A stretch of 64,000 nt of DNA from Allopontixanthobacter sediminis (GTDB lineage Bacteria > Pseudomonadota > Alphaproteobacteria > Sphingomonadales > Sphingomonadaceae). The stretch covers positions 434,001-498,000 of the forward strand of contig NZ_WTYL01000002.1 of NCBI RefSeq assembly GCF_009828115.1. Direction: 5' to 3'. The position numbers and the translations under genes are program-made. Below the pieces are notes generated by a model that was not told the DNA's origin, searched no databases, and saw only the letters and a list, made by a program, of their open reading frames with translations. Shown in pieces: positions 54,561 to 63,383 of the stretch (positions are counted from its first letter, which is position 1; each line of letters opens with the position of its first letter).

Positions 54561-55151
54561 CTATTCGCCCGGAGGGTCCTGTGTCGGGGTGACCGCTGGA
54601 AGCGTCTCTTCCTCACCCGGGAGTGCGCCTTCACGTTCCCGTTCGAGCTTGTCCATATAAGCTTTTTCCAGCACTTCGACGCGGGCCTGTGTTTCGGCAG
54701 CTTCCTCGTCGATCGTCGACAGGCGTTCCGCCCGCGCCGCGGCAATCAGCTGGGCGAAGCGGATACCCGAGGCCTCGCCCTTTTCACCGTAAGCTGCATC
54801 GATCATTTCCTGGGTGCAGCCGGTGAAGCCGCCCGCGCCGGTCGGGGAGCAGGAGAATGCGCCGAACGCGCCAATCATTTCGAAGCTCTCGGCGCGCTCG
54901 GCCCACGCGGTGTTAGCCGGATCGTCGCTGGTCCGCAGGTTTTCGGGAATGCGGAACCGCTCGCTTTCGTTCTTGCGGGCGCAGACCGTGATGACTTCCT
55001 CGGTGGAGACGGGGCATGCGTCGTCGCCATAGACAATGACCATGTTGACCTGGTCGCCCGCGTCGTCCTGCGCAGCGGCGGGGGCTGCGGCGAAGCCCGC
55101 CATAAGGGCGGGGGCGGCGGCGAACATGACAGCGGCGGAAATACGTTTCAT
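54561..55151 (-). CDS. Secreted hypothetical protein
   Basis: 196 residues. A signal peptide (cleavage near AAAQDD), then VNMVIVYGDDACPVSTEEVITVCARKNESERFRIP with two cysteines, CSPTGAGGFTGCTQEMIDAAYG with two more, and a helical, charged C-terminus. I recall similar uncharacterised exported proteins in sphingomonads. The function is unknown. It is minus-strand, 51 bases before wecB. Confidence 0.7.
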   Translation of the reverse strand: MKRISAAVMFAAAPALMAGFAAAPAAAQDDAGDQVNMVIVYGDDACPVSTEEVITVCARKNESERFRIPENLRTSDDPANTAWAERAESFEMIGAFGAFSCSPTGAGGFTGCTQEMIDAAYGEKGEASGIRFAQLIAAARAERLSTIDEEAAETQARVEVLEKAYMDKLEREREGALPGEEETLPAVTPTQDPPGE

Positions 55152-55302
55152 GGGCTCGGCTTTCTAATTGTCAGGCTGGTTCAATGGCCAGTTCGCAAAG
55201 TGTCAGGTGTCGAACTAGCGCCCGACGCGCTGAACATTAACTGAAGCGCGCGGGGCAGCGAAAATGTTCCCCGCGTTGCCACTCGCAGCTTGAGACCGCA
55301 CG

Positions 55303-55833
55303 CTAAATGCGTTCGGCCAGTTTGATCGCCACCCGACAGCCAGCCCGGATCACCCCGGACAGGAGCGGATAGACAGGTGCTTTTTCCGCGCCCGATGCCA
55401 ACGCGAGATCGCGGTGTTCGCGTTCGTCGGCGCGGAATTCCTCGATCATTGCGGCGAGTTCCGGATCGCATCCATCGGCTTCCAGCAAGTCGAGCTGGTC
55501 GGAATAATGTTTGTCGATCTCGGTTTCGACCGCCGCGGTGCAGGCCATGGCCGCTTCCGGTCCGATCAACGCGGTTGCCGCACCCAGCGCATAGCCCGCG
55601 GTGGACCACAGCGGCTGGAGGACTGTGGGGCGAACCCCGCGCCGCGACATCAACGCGTCGAATTTCTCCCGGTGCCCGGCTTCCTGCTGGGCCATCGCGG
55701 TGATTTCTGCCGAATGCGGACCCCGGTCGCCCATCACTGCCAATTGCCCGGCATAGATGCGGGTGGCGCCGAATTCCCCAGCCTGGTCGACCCGGATCAT
55801 CCGGTCGGTGTCGATCGAACGGGAGTTCTTCAT
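55303..55833 (-). CDS. coq7: 3-demethoxyubiquinone hydroxylase Coq7
   Basis: 176 residues from the ATG at 55833, which overlaps the dsbB stop. The carboxylate-bridged di-iron ligands are visible: GEFGATRIYAGQ (first Glu), QQEAGHREKF (E-x2-H), VETEIDKHY and DEREHRD. It catalyses C6 hydroxylation in ubiquinone synthesis. Overlap with dsbB suggests co-expression; DsbB passes electrons to ubiquinone, which makes the pairing sensible. Confidence 0.95.
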   Translation of the reverse strand: MKNSRSIDTDRMIRVDQAGEFGATRIYAGQLAVMGDRGPHSAEITAMAQQEAGHREKFDALMSRRGVRPTVLQPLWSTAGYALGAATALIGPEAAMACTAAVETEIDKHYSDQLDLLEADGCDPELAAMIEEFRADEREHRDLALASGAEKAPVYPLLSGVIRAGCRVAIKLAERI

Positions 55834-56321
55834 GCAGTTTTCCTTCGCGCCAGCAGCGCCAGTATAGCACATCCCGCCGCGCCCGAGATGAGGAAATTCC
55901 ATCCGGCGAGGGAGATGCCGAACAAGCTCCACGGCGCCACGTCGCAGCGCACCAGCGGCGCGTTCATGATATTGTCGAGCGCGTTACCGCCGCTCGCCAC
56001 ATGGCTTGCACAGCCGGTGATACCTTCCCACCAGCCGTATTCGACCCCGGCATGAAAGCCGCCGATCAGGCCCGAAAACAGGATCGCCAGCGCCGCCAAT
56101 GCGATCGTCCCGCGCCGGAGGCCTGCCGGTCCAGCCGACGCGAACGCCGCCACCAGACCGAGCACCAGCGCAACGAAGTGCGGATAGCGCTGCCACCAGC
56201 ACATCTCGCACGGGAAAAGCCCGAAGGCGTATTGCGAAATATACGCGCCGCCGAGCAGCAGCGCGGGCACGGCAATGGCAAGCCGCTGTGCGAGCAGCGT
56301 CGCGGGATCAATCTGTCTCAT
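55830..56321 (-). CDS. dsbB: Disulfide bond formation protein B
   Basis: 163 residues from the ATG at 56321; an upstream TTG is not needed. Four membrane helices, the quinone-side pair CEMC in FPCEMCWWQRYPH, and the second periplasmic cysteine pair in GITGCASH ... VRCDVAPW. It re-oxidises DsbA and hands electrons to ubiquinone. Confidence 0.92.
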   Translation of the reverse strand: MRQIDPATLLAQRLAIAVPALLLGGAYISQYAFGLFPCEMCWWQRYPHFVALVLGLVAAFASAGPAGLRRGTIALAALAILFSGLIGGFHAGVEYGWWEGITGCASHVASGGNALDNIMNAPLVRCDVAPWSLFGISLAGWNFLISGAAGCAILALLARRKTA

Positions 56322-56358
56322 TGCTCGCTCAAAACCCGGTTTGCTGACGGCGTTCAAT

Positions 56359-57705
56359 TTATTTCAGCGCCACCGACGCGGTAGTGGTCCGGCGGAGGGT
56401 CTGAAGGGCGTAATAAAGCTGGAAATCCTCCACCCCTTGTTCCTTCAGTTCCGCCGCAGTGCGCTGGAACCGCGGATCATCCCGCTTGTCCGCTTCGAGC
56501 GCTTCGTCCTCCAGCGCCAGTTCGTTGACCAGATGGCCGCGCAGATCGGATTCGCGGAGCTGGAAGCGGGCGCGCTTTTCAAGGTCGGGATCGGACAGCT
56601 GCGGAACCGCGATGTCGGGCTTGATCCCGCCTTCCTGGACCGAATGGCCTGCCGGAGTGTAATAGCGCGCGGTCGTGAGTTTCAGCGCGCTGTTGCTCGT
56701 CACCGGCAGCAATGTCTGCACGCTGCCCTTGCCGAAGCTGCGCTGGCCCATGATCAGCGCGCGGCGGTGGTCCTGCAGGGCACCCGCAACGATTTCGGAT
56801 GCGGAAGCCGAACCCGCGTCGATCAGCACAATCATCGGGACGTCTTCAGCGATCTGGCCGCGGAACATGCTTTCAGAATCGTACAGTATCGTTTCGCCGC
56901 GCGCGCGCCCGCGCTGCGACACGATCCGGCCGCGATCGAGGAACAGGTCAGAAAGCGCCACCGCTTCGTCGAGCGAGCCGCCGGGATTGGAGCGGAGGTC
57001 GAGAATCAGGCCGCTTAGCCGGCCGGACGATTCCTTGCGCAGCGCTTCGTACGAGGCAAACACATCGGCGCCGACATCGCGGGAAAATTCGTTCACCGTG
57101 ATCACGCCGAGATTGCCGGCTTCCAGCTTGTGCGTGACCGGTTCCAGTTCAATCAGCCCGCGGGTCACCGACACATCGAACGGTTCCTCCCGTCCGGTGC
57201 GGAAGATTGTCAGGCCGATCTTGGTTCCCGCCGGACCGCGCATCTGGTTGACCGCATCGTCCAGGTCGCCGCCATAAATGAGCTTGCCGTCCAGGTGAGT
57301 GATATAATCACCGGCCTTGATGCCCGCCTTTTCGGCCGGACTGCCGCGAAATGGCGAGATGACCTTGACCGCGCCTTCTTCAAGGATGACCGACAGGCCA
57401 AGGCCGGAATAATTGCCGTCGATCATTGTTTCGAGACGTTCGAGATCAGCCCCGTCGAGATAGGCCGAATGCGGATCGAGCGATGCAAGCATCCCGTCGA
57501 TAGCGCCCCGAATGAGCCTTTCGTCGTCGACAGGTTCGACGTAACTCGCTTGGATCCGCTGGTAGACGGCGAAGAGCTTGCCGAACTCGGGCCCAGCGCG
57601 GCCATCGACCTGCGCAAGGCCGGCAGTGGTAGCCGGGATCAGGGCAACTGCCGTCACCAGCGCGGCGGAGCGAAGTATCGAACGGGACCTGGCGGCGAGT
57701 TTCAT
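56359..57705 (-). CDS. S41-family C-terminal processing protease (CtpA-like)
   Basis: 448 residues. Signal sequence (about 1-32), PDZ domain (YSGLGLSVILEEGAVKVISPFRGSPAEKAGIKAGDYI) and the protease core with catalytic serine in DAGSASASEIVAGAL and lysine in GQRSFGKGSVQTLLP. It acts in the periplasm on protein C-termini, often of peptidoglycan hydrolases. The gene follows the EnvC-like gene by 101 bases, the usual order in alphaproteobacteria. Confidence 0.94.
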   Translation of the reverse strand: MKLAARSRSILRSAALVTAVALIPATTAGLAQVDGRAGPEFGKLFAVYQRIQASYVEPVDDERLIRGAIDGMLASLDPHSAYLDGADLERLETMIDGNYSGLGLSVILEEGAVKVISPFRGSPAEKAGIKAGDYITHLDGKLIYGGDLDDAVNQMRGPAGTKIGLTIFRTGREEPFDVSVTRGLIELEPVTHKLEAGNLGVITVNEFSRDVGADVFASYEALRKESSGRLSGLILDLRSNPGGSLDEAVALSDLFLDRGRIVSQRGRARGETILYDSESMFRGQIAEDVPMIVLIDAGSASASEIVAGALQDHRRALIMGQRSFGKGSVQTLLPVTSNSALKLTTARYYTPAGHSVQEGGIKPDIAVPQLSDPDLEKRARFQLRESDLRGHLVNELALEDEALEADKRDDPRFQRTAAELKEQGVEDFQLYYALQTLRRTTTASVALK

Positions 57706-57806
57706 AAAGGATTCGGCCTTTCGTAGAGCGCCATACTATCGCGCGTCACGGCTTAACACCAGATGAGGATTGCGGCGGCGCCCGGCAAGACTTCGCCCGG
57801 CAGGCT

Positions 57807-59051
57807 TTACCGGAGATATTCGAGCGGATTGACAGGGGTGCCTTGCCGCCGCAGTTCCAGCGAGATGACCGGGCGCGTCCCCCCGGCAACTCCCAATGGC
57901 CCGCCGCCGACCATGACATCACCGACCTGGGCATCAGTCCGCGCCAGCCCCGTCACAAGGCTGGTCCAGCCGCCGCCATGCTCGATGATCACGATCCGGT
58001 CATAACCGCGGTAGGGGCCGGCGAACACCACCCGCCCGCCTGCCGGCGCGACAACCTGGGCACCGGCGCGGGGGGACAGGGAGATGCCGCTGCTGGAAAC
58101 GCCAGCGTCCGACCGGGCTCCGAACCCGGCCACCGTCTGGCCAATAACCGGCAATTGATACCGACTTGGCCGTCCGGTCGATGCCGTGGATGGCGGCCTG
58201 CCCGCCGTACTTACCTGCGCCTCTTGCGGATTGCCGGGACGCATGACCGGTCCAGGCAGCGCGGCGAGTTCCTGCCGCAATACGCCTTCGGCATCCAGCC
58301 TGCCGACCAGCGCATCGAGATCGCGGGCTTCTTCGGCAAGCGCGAGCGCACGCTCGATTTCGCGGTTGGCATTGCCTCTGGCGCTTTGCGAAGCAAGCCG
58401 CTGGCGCGTTTCCAGCGCTGCGAGATTGGTGCGCCGCTGCGCCAGTTCCGCTTCACTGGCGCGCAGCCCCGCGGCGGCCTGGCGCGAGGCGGCCTCCAGT
58501 TTGCGGCCGCGTTCGATCTCGGCACGTAAATCCGCCGTGCGGTTTTGCACTTGCGGGATTGTCGCTTCCAGCATGGCCCGCAGGTAGACGGTTTCGCGCA
58601 GGGATCCGGGTCGGAGGGCCGATAGGGCCACTGGTCGCCGCGCCAATTTCTGGAGCGCTGCGGTCAACCGGACAAGCGGTTCACGTCGCTCCGCCAGACG
58701 GCGCGCAAGCCGGGCCTGCTGGCCTGCGATCAAGGCAATACGCGCATCGGCGACCGCGATACCGGCTTCCGCCTGCTGGATCCGCGCCGCCAGCGCGGCG
58801 GCTTCCCGGGCGGTTTTCTCGGCCTGTTCCGTAACGTTGCGGGCTTCCCCTTCGAGGCGCTTGCCGCGCGCCTCGGCTTCGGCCGCTTCCGTGAGAGCGC
58901 GTTGCAACGCGGAGCGCGTTTCAGCGGCGCTGGCGAAAGCTGCGCTGCGCTGGGCCTGGCCTGCAAGTCCTGTTGAAAGTGCAATAGCCCCCGCGATCAG
59001 GGCGGCCGCGGCTACGAGCGGCCTCAACGCGGGTGATCTGGTCCGTGACAT
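57807..59051 (-). CDS. EnvC-like murein hydrolase activator with degenerate M23 domain
   Basis: 414 residues from the ATG at 59051. Signal sequence, long coiled coil (about residues 35-245) and a C-terminal LytM domain (GVSSSGISLSPRAGAQVVAPAGGRVVFAG; EHGGGWTSLVTGL). The H-x3-D and H-x-H zinc ligands of active M23 enzymes are missing, as in EnvC, which activates amidases at division. It precedes the CtpA-like gene. The frame is open further upstream, but that part lies over rlmH. Confidence 0.88.
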   Translation of the reverse strand: MSRTRSPALRPLVAAAALIAGAIALSTGLAGQAQRSAAFASAAETRSALQRALTEAAEAEARGKRLEGEARNVTEQAEKTAREAAALAARIQQAEAGIAVADARIALIAGQQARLARRLAERREPLVRLTAALQKLARRPVALSALRPGSLRETVYLRAMLEATIPQVQNRTADLRAEIERGRKLEAASRQAAAGLRASEAELAQRRTNLAALETRQRLASQSARGNANREIERALALAEEARDLDALVGRLDAEGVLRQELAALPGPVMRPGNPQEAQVSTAGRPPSTASTGRPSRYQLPVIGQTVAGFGARSDAGVSSSGISLSPRAGAQVVAPAGGRVVFAGPYRGYDRIVIIEHGGGWTSLVTGLARTDAQVGDVMVGGGPLGVAGGTRPVISLELRRQGTPVNPLEYLR

Positions 59052-59074
59052 CGTGACGTCAGTGTGCCCCAATT

Positions 59075-59494
59075 TCAGGAGCGATGATAGGGATGGCCGG
59101 ACAAAATCGTGGTCGCCCGATAGAGTTGCTCGAGCAGCATCGCCCTGGCCATCAGATGGGGCCAAGTGGCCTTGCCGAACGCCAGCAGAAGGTCGGCCTC
59201 GCCGCGCTCCACCTCCGAATGGCCGTCCGCCGCGCCGAGCACGAACCGCGCTTCGCGCACACCGCTGTCGCGCCATTCGCCGAGGATCGCGGCAAATTCC
59301 TCGGAAGTCAGGTTCCGTCCGCGTTCATCCAGCAGCACAGTCCGGCAGGGCGTCTGTGGATCGGGAATCTTGCCTCCCGTCTCGGGCAATTCGGTTAGAG
59401 CGAGCGGCCAGCCGAGCCGCTTTTCATACCGCGCTACCAGCTCTGCCTCGGGCGAACGGGCGATCTTGCCGCGCGCGATAACCCTCAGCAACAT
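59075..59494 (-). CDS. rlmH: 23S rRNA (pseudouridine1915-N3)-methyltransferase RlmH
   Basis: 139 residues with SPOUT signature: LLDERGRNLTSEEFA, FVLGAADGHSEVERGEADLLLAFGKATWPH, and MLLEQLYRATTILSGHPYHR. It methylates pseudouridine 1915 in helix 69 of 23S rRNA. It is preceded by rsfS, as in many bacteria. Confidence 0.97.
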   Translation of the reverse strand: MLLRVIARGKIARSPEAELVARYEKRLGWPLALTELPETGGKIPDPQTPCRTVLLDERGRNLTSEEFAAILGEWRDSGVREARFVLGAADGHSEVERGEADLLLAFGKATWPHLMARAMLLEQLYRATTILSGHPYHRS

Positions 59495-59523
59495 TGCGTC
59501 TTACCTGCGTAATCGGCGCAGGG

Positions 59524-59991
59524 TCACGCGGTGCCGGAAGCCAGCCCCGATACCGGCGGTGCATCGCCAAAGGCCCACATCCGTTCGAGGTTGTAGAAGC
59601 TGCGAACTTCGGGGCGGAACAAATGCACCACGACGTCGCCGGCGTCGATCAGTACCCAGTCTGCGGCGGGCAGGCCTTCCAGCCGGACCGGACCGTGGCC
59701 GGCCTTCTTGACCATTTCGCCCAGTTTCTGAGCCATCGAAGCGACTTGCCGCGTAGAGCGGCCCGACGCGATCACCATGAAATCGGCGATCGACGATTTT
59801 CCGGCCAGCGGAATCGAGACGATATCCTGCGCCTGGTCCTCGTCCAGCTGATCCATGATCAGGGCGTGGAGTGAACCGGGAACCGGGGGCGCAGCGTCTT
59901 CGCCCGTGCCGTCGGACACGGATATGGAGCTGGCGGTTTGGGAACTTGCGGATTGGCCGTTATCGGCCGAGGGTGTGTGCGCCTGAGTCAT
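59524..59991 (-). CDS. rsfS: Ribosomal silencing factor RsfS
   Basis: 155 residues from the ATG at 59991 (AGGAGA upstream). The first 45 residues are low-complexity. The core reads DQLDEDQAQDIVSIPLAGKSSIADFMVIASGRSTRQVASMA...LPAADWVLIDAGDVVVHLFRPEVRSFYNLERMW. It binds L14 and prevents subunit joining in starvation. Between rlmH and nadD. Confidence 0.95.
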   Translation of the reverse strand: MTQAHTPSADNGQSASSQTASSISVSDGTGEDAAPPVPGSLHALIMDQLDEDQAQDIVSIPLAGKSSIADFMVIASGRSTRQVASMAQKLGEMVKKAGHGPVRLEGLPAADWVLIDAGDVVVHLFRPEVRSFYNLERMWAFGDAPPVSGLASGTA

Positions 59992-60043
59992 AGGCGTAAT
60001 CGTTTCTCCTGAGCGTGTAGGCAAGCGTGCGTCCGGGCACCGT

Positions 60044-60775
60044 TCATGGCGCCTCGGCCTTGTCTTGCAACACTATGTGGCCCGTTTCTATGGGGTGGTG
60101 GGTAATCTGGTCGCGCGGCGGGATCGGAGACAGGCGCGATGCCCATTCGGGATCGGCGCGGCGGATTGCCGTCGCCGAGCGAGAATCGGGATCAAAACGC
60201 AATGTCACCAGTGCCGGTGCGCTCCATTCACCCCTTTGTCTGAATTTGGCGGCGGACCTACGAAAACGTCCGAGCCATGCCATCGCGGGGCTTGCGGCAG
60301 CCTGTCCCTCATAGCCCGGACGCGCGATTACCGCAATCGGCATCATTTTCGCTATACCGCGCCAATCCTTCCACCGGTGGAATTGCGCCAGGTTATCCGA
60401 GCCCATCAGCCAGACGAATTCGGCTTTCGGGTACCGGCGGCGCAGCGCACGGAGCGTGTCGACGGTGTAACGGGTGCCCAGTTCCTGTTCGATGGCGGTC
60501 ACTTTTATCGGCGCACGGCGCGCCTGCGCGATGGCTGACTTCACCCGGGCCGGGAGCGGCGCCATCCCTGCGTTCGGCTTGAGCGGATTGCCGGGCGAAA
60601 CCAGCCACCACACCTCGTCGAGGCCCAGCGCGGACCGGGCAGACAGGCTAACCCGGCGGTGTCCGCCATGCGCCGGATTGAAGCTGCCCCCCAGCAATCC
60701 GATGCGAATCGTCAACGCAGGCAATTCGTCGGGCGGCCAGTCATTTCGGCGGCGAAGCCTTGCCCGCCATCGCAA
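60044..60775 (-). CDS. nadD: Nicotinate-nucleotide adenylyltransferase NadD
   Basis: About 243 residues from the ATG at 60775, which lies inside the end of the reductase gene; TTG codons at 60724 or 60715 nearer GLLGGSFNPAHGGHRR are alternatives since that motif normally starts near residue 5. Further motifs: SPGNPLKP, WLMGSDNLAQFHRWKDWRGI. It makes NaAD in NAD synthesis. The nadD-rsfS-rlmH order is conserved. Confidence 0.93.
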   Translation of the reverse strand: MRWRARLRRRNDWPPDELPALTIRIGLLGGSFNPAHGGHRRVSLSARSALGLDEVWWLVSPGNPLKPNAGMAPLPARVKSAIAQARRAPIKVTAIEQELGTRYTVDTLRALRRRYPKAEFVWLMGSDNLAQFHRWKDWRGIAKMMPIAVIARPGYEGQAAASPAMAWLGRFRRSAAKFRQRGEWSAPALVTLRFDPDSRSATAIRRADPEWASRLSPIPPRDQITHHPIETGHIVLQDKAEAP

Positions 60776-61787
60776 CGCGGCGATACTCGCCCTGCCGCTC
60801 CAGCATCCAGCCGGGATATTCCGGCGTCGGCGCGCAATGTTGGTCCAGCGTCTGCATTTGTTCCGAGGTCAGTTCGACATCCACCGAACCCAGATTGTCC
60901 TGCAGCTGGTCCAGCCGGCGCGCGCCGACGATGACGGTGGTTACCGCCGGTTTCGCCAGCAACCACGCCAACGCAATTTGCGGCACGCTCGCGCCCTTTG
61001 CTTTCGCAATCGTCCGCATGGCGTCCACCGCATCGTAAGCCCGGTCCTTATCGACCGGCGGGAAGTCGAAATTGGCTCGGCGGCCTTCCCCTTCTGCATC
61101 GCGGGTGAACTTACCGCTCAGGAAGCCGCCGGCGAGCGGGCTCCAGACCATCAGGCCAAGGCCTTCGCTGTTCAGCATGGGAATGATGTCGCGTTCGAGG
61201 TCGCGCCCGGCGAGTGAGTAATAGGCCTGGAGCGAGGCAAATTTTTCGAACCCGCGACGTTCCGAAATACCGAGCGACTTGACGATTTGCCACGCCGCCC
61301 AATTCGACACGCCGATATAGCGCGCGCGGCCGGACCGGACGATATCATCCAGCGCGCGGAGCGTTTCCTCCATCGGTGTGGCAGGATCCCAGCCGTGGAT
61401 CTGGTACAGGTCGACATGGTCGAGTTGCAGCCGTTCCAGGCTGGCGTCGATCTGGTCCATCAAGTGATGGCGGGACGCGCCGCTGTCGTTCACCCCCTTG
61501 CCCATCGCCCCCATCGCCTTGGTTGCGATAACAACGTCCTTGCGTGCGATACCGAGGTCCCGGAGCGCCTGGCCGGTGATCCGTTCGGACAGGCCGCCCG
61601 AATAGACGTTGGCGGTGTCGATGAAATTGACCCCGGCATCCACCGCGCCCTTGACCAGCTCGTTCGATTTCGACTGGTTCAGGCTGCCGATCGTCTTCCA
61701 CATGCCCTCGCCTTCGCCGAAGGTCATCGCCCCGAGGCACAATTCGGAAACGAACAGGCCAGTATTTCCAAGACGATTATAGCGCAT
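60741..61787 (-). CDS. Aldo/keto reductase
   Basis: 348 residues. TIM-barrel AKR: MRYNRLGNTGLFVSELCLGAMTFG, FIDTANVYSGGLSE (catalytic Asp-Tyr), DLYQIHGWDP (His), NSEGLGLMVWSPLAGGFLSGKF and VIVGARRLDQLQDNLG. It reduces aldehydes or ketones with NADPH; the substrate is unknown. It lies between proA and nadD, which are usually closer, and overlaps nadD by 35 bases. GGAAGG precedes its ATG. Confidence 0.9.
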   Translation of the reverse strand: MRYNRLGNTGLFVSELCLGAMTFGEGEGMWKTIGSLNQSKSNELVKGAVDAGVNFIDTANVYSGGLSERITGQALRDLGIARKDVVIATKAMGAMGKGVNDSGASRHHLMDQIDASLERLQLDHVDLYQIHGWDPATPMEETLRALDDIVRSGRARYIGVSNWAAWQIVKSLGISERRGFEKFASLQAYYSLAGRDLERDIIPMLNSEGLGLMVWSPLAGGFLSGKFTRDAEGEGRRANFDFPPVDKDRAYDAVDAMRTIAKAKGASVPQIALAWLLAKPAVTTVIVGARRLDQLQDNLGSVDVELTSEQMQTLDQHCAPTPEYPGWMLERQGEYRRVAMAGKASPPK

Positions 61788-61835
61788 GATGCGGGGCCTT
61801 CCGGGGATTTGAGATGGGCGTGACGGCGAGAATGT

Positions 61836-63140
61836 TTACGGGCGGATCTGGCCTCCGCCCCGCACGAGCCATTTGTAGGTGGTAAGGCCTTCCAGCGCTA
61901 CTGGTCCACGCGCATGGAGGCGGCCCGTGGCGATCCCGATTTCGGCGCCCAGCCCGAATTCCCCGCCATCGGCGAACTGCGACGAGGCGTTGACCATCAC
62001 GATCGCCGAATCGACCACTGCGAGGAATTCCTCCGCGGCCGCTGCGTCTTCGGTCACGATCACGTCGGTATGGCCGGAACTGTGCGCGGCAATATGGTCC
62101 ACCGCATTATCGAGCCCGTCGACCACCGCGACCGACAGGACCGCCTCGAGATATTCGGTGTCCCAATCCTGCGGGGAGGCCGCCGTGATCCGCGAATCGA
62201 GCGACTGGGCCCGCGCATCGCCGCGCACTTCGCAGCCGCCGTCGAGCAGGTCGCCGACCAGCGCCGCCGAATCGGGAAACTGCGCGTCCAGCAGCAGGGT
62301 TTCCATCGCACCGCAGATACCGGTGCGCCGCAATTTCGCATTATAGGCGATCTTGCGCGCCATCGCCGGATCGGCCGCGTTATGGACATAGGTGTGACAG
62401 ATACCGTCGAGATGCGCGAGCACCGGCACCCGGGCGTCGGCCTGCACCCGCGCCACCAGGCTCTTGCCGCCGCGCGGAACGATCATGTCGATCAGTCCGG
62501 CAGCGGCGAGCATCGCGCCCACTGCGGCGCGGTCCTGCGTCGGGATGAGTTGAACCGCGTCTGCGGGAACCCCGCCTTCGGCCAGCCCGCTGACCATCGC
62601 GGCATGGATCGCGCGGTTGGAATGCACCGCTTCGCTGCCGCCGCGCAGCAGCACGGCGTTGCCGGCGCGCACGCACAGCGCGGCGGCATCGGCGGTTACG
62701 TTCGGACGGCTTTCGTAGATGATCCCGAGCAATCCGATCGGCACACGGACGCGTTCGAGGACCAGGCCATTGGGGCGCTCTGTCCGATCGATCTTCTGGC
62801 CTACCGGGTCGGGCAGCACTGCAACGGCCTCCACCGCACTGGCAATGCCTTCGATCCGGGCCGAATCGAGTGTCAGCCGGTCGAGCAGGGCGCCGCTCAA
62901 TCCGGCTTCCCGCGCGGCGTCGACATCGCGTACGTTAGCCGCGAGAATCTCTTCCTCGGACTCGCGCAGGCGGGAGGCAGCAAGTTGGAGTGCGTGCGCT
63001 TTTTCGGGGCCGGACAGGCGGGCCAGACGGCTCTGCGCTGCACGTCCGGCGCGGGCGAGATTGCCGATAAGTTCGGCCGGGTCGTTGTCAGCGGACCGGT
63101 CTTCGGGGCGGGGGGCGGTTGTGGCTTCGGTTTTGGTCAT
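61836..63140 (-). CDS. proA: Gamma-glutamyl phosphate reductase
   Basis: 434 residues from the ATG at 63140, without a strong ribosome-binding site. VPIGLLGIIYESRPNVTADAAALC, LRGGSEAVHSN, catalytic cysteine in RRTGICGAMETLLL, and GEFGLGAEIGIATGRLHARGP are the family signatures. It makes glutamate 5-semialdehyde for proline. It is the first gene of the minus-strand run that goes to coq7. Confidence 0.97.
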   Translation of the reverse strand: MTKTEATTAPRPEDRSADNDPAELIGNLARAGRAAQSRLARLSGPEKAHALQLAASRLRESEEEILAANVRDVDAAREAGLSGALLDRLTLDSARIEGIASAVEAVAVLPDPVGQKIDRTERPNGLVLERVRVPIGLLGIIYESRPNVTADAAALCVRAGNAVLLRGGSEAVHSNRAIHAAMVSGLAEGGVPADAVQLIPTQDRAAVGAMLAAAGLIDMIVPRGGKSLVARVQADARVPVLAHLDGICHTYVHNAADPAMARKIAYNAKLRRTGICGAMETLLLDAQFPDSAALVGDLLDGGCEVRGDARAQSLDSRITAASPQDWDTEYLEAVLSVAVVDGLDNAVDHIAAHSSGHTDVIVTEDAAAAEEFLAVVDSAIVMVNASSQFADGGEFGLGAEIGIATGRLHARGPVALEGLTTYKWLVRGGGQIRP

Positions 63141-63186
63141 TACCAAGAGGTAGCAACTACGACCGCTGTTGTCAGGAGGTCTTAGA

Positions 63187-63323
63187 GAATCGGTGGGCCT
63201 AACGATCTCATGGCCTGATCGTTCCGAAGATTCTCGGAATTTCTCCAATGATTCTTCAATTCATCCCGCGATTACTTCGATTCGCCCTTTCCAAGGTTGG
63301 CAGGATTCGACCCTTTCCGATTC
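63187..63323. promoter_or_regulatory. Cluster of six GANTC (CcrM methylation) sites
   Basis: GANTC occurs at 63187, 63229, 63250, 63279, 63304 and 63319, all within the 243-base gap between divergent proA and the M23 gene. GATTCG repeats with CCCTTTCC blocks are visible near the + end. CcrM methylates this site in alphaproteobacteria, and methylation state controls cell-cycle promoters through GcrA or CtrA. Confidence 0.6.
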
Positions 63324-63383
63324 GCGTGTTAGCGCGCCGCTCATAAAAGAACGCCAGATATAAAATATGGACGTGGGGTCGCT

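Noticed and set aside
55220-55260. Imperfect GC-rich inverted repeat after coq7
   Set aside because: About 10 of 12 bases pair, but there is no T-run and the loop is large.
57807-59276. Longer version of the EnvC-like protein starting at 59276
   Set aside because: The added 75 codons lie over rlmH and read as arginine/glycine-rich shadow sequence. The ATG at 59051 is followed by a proper signal sequence.
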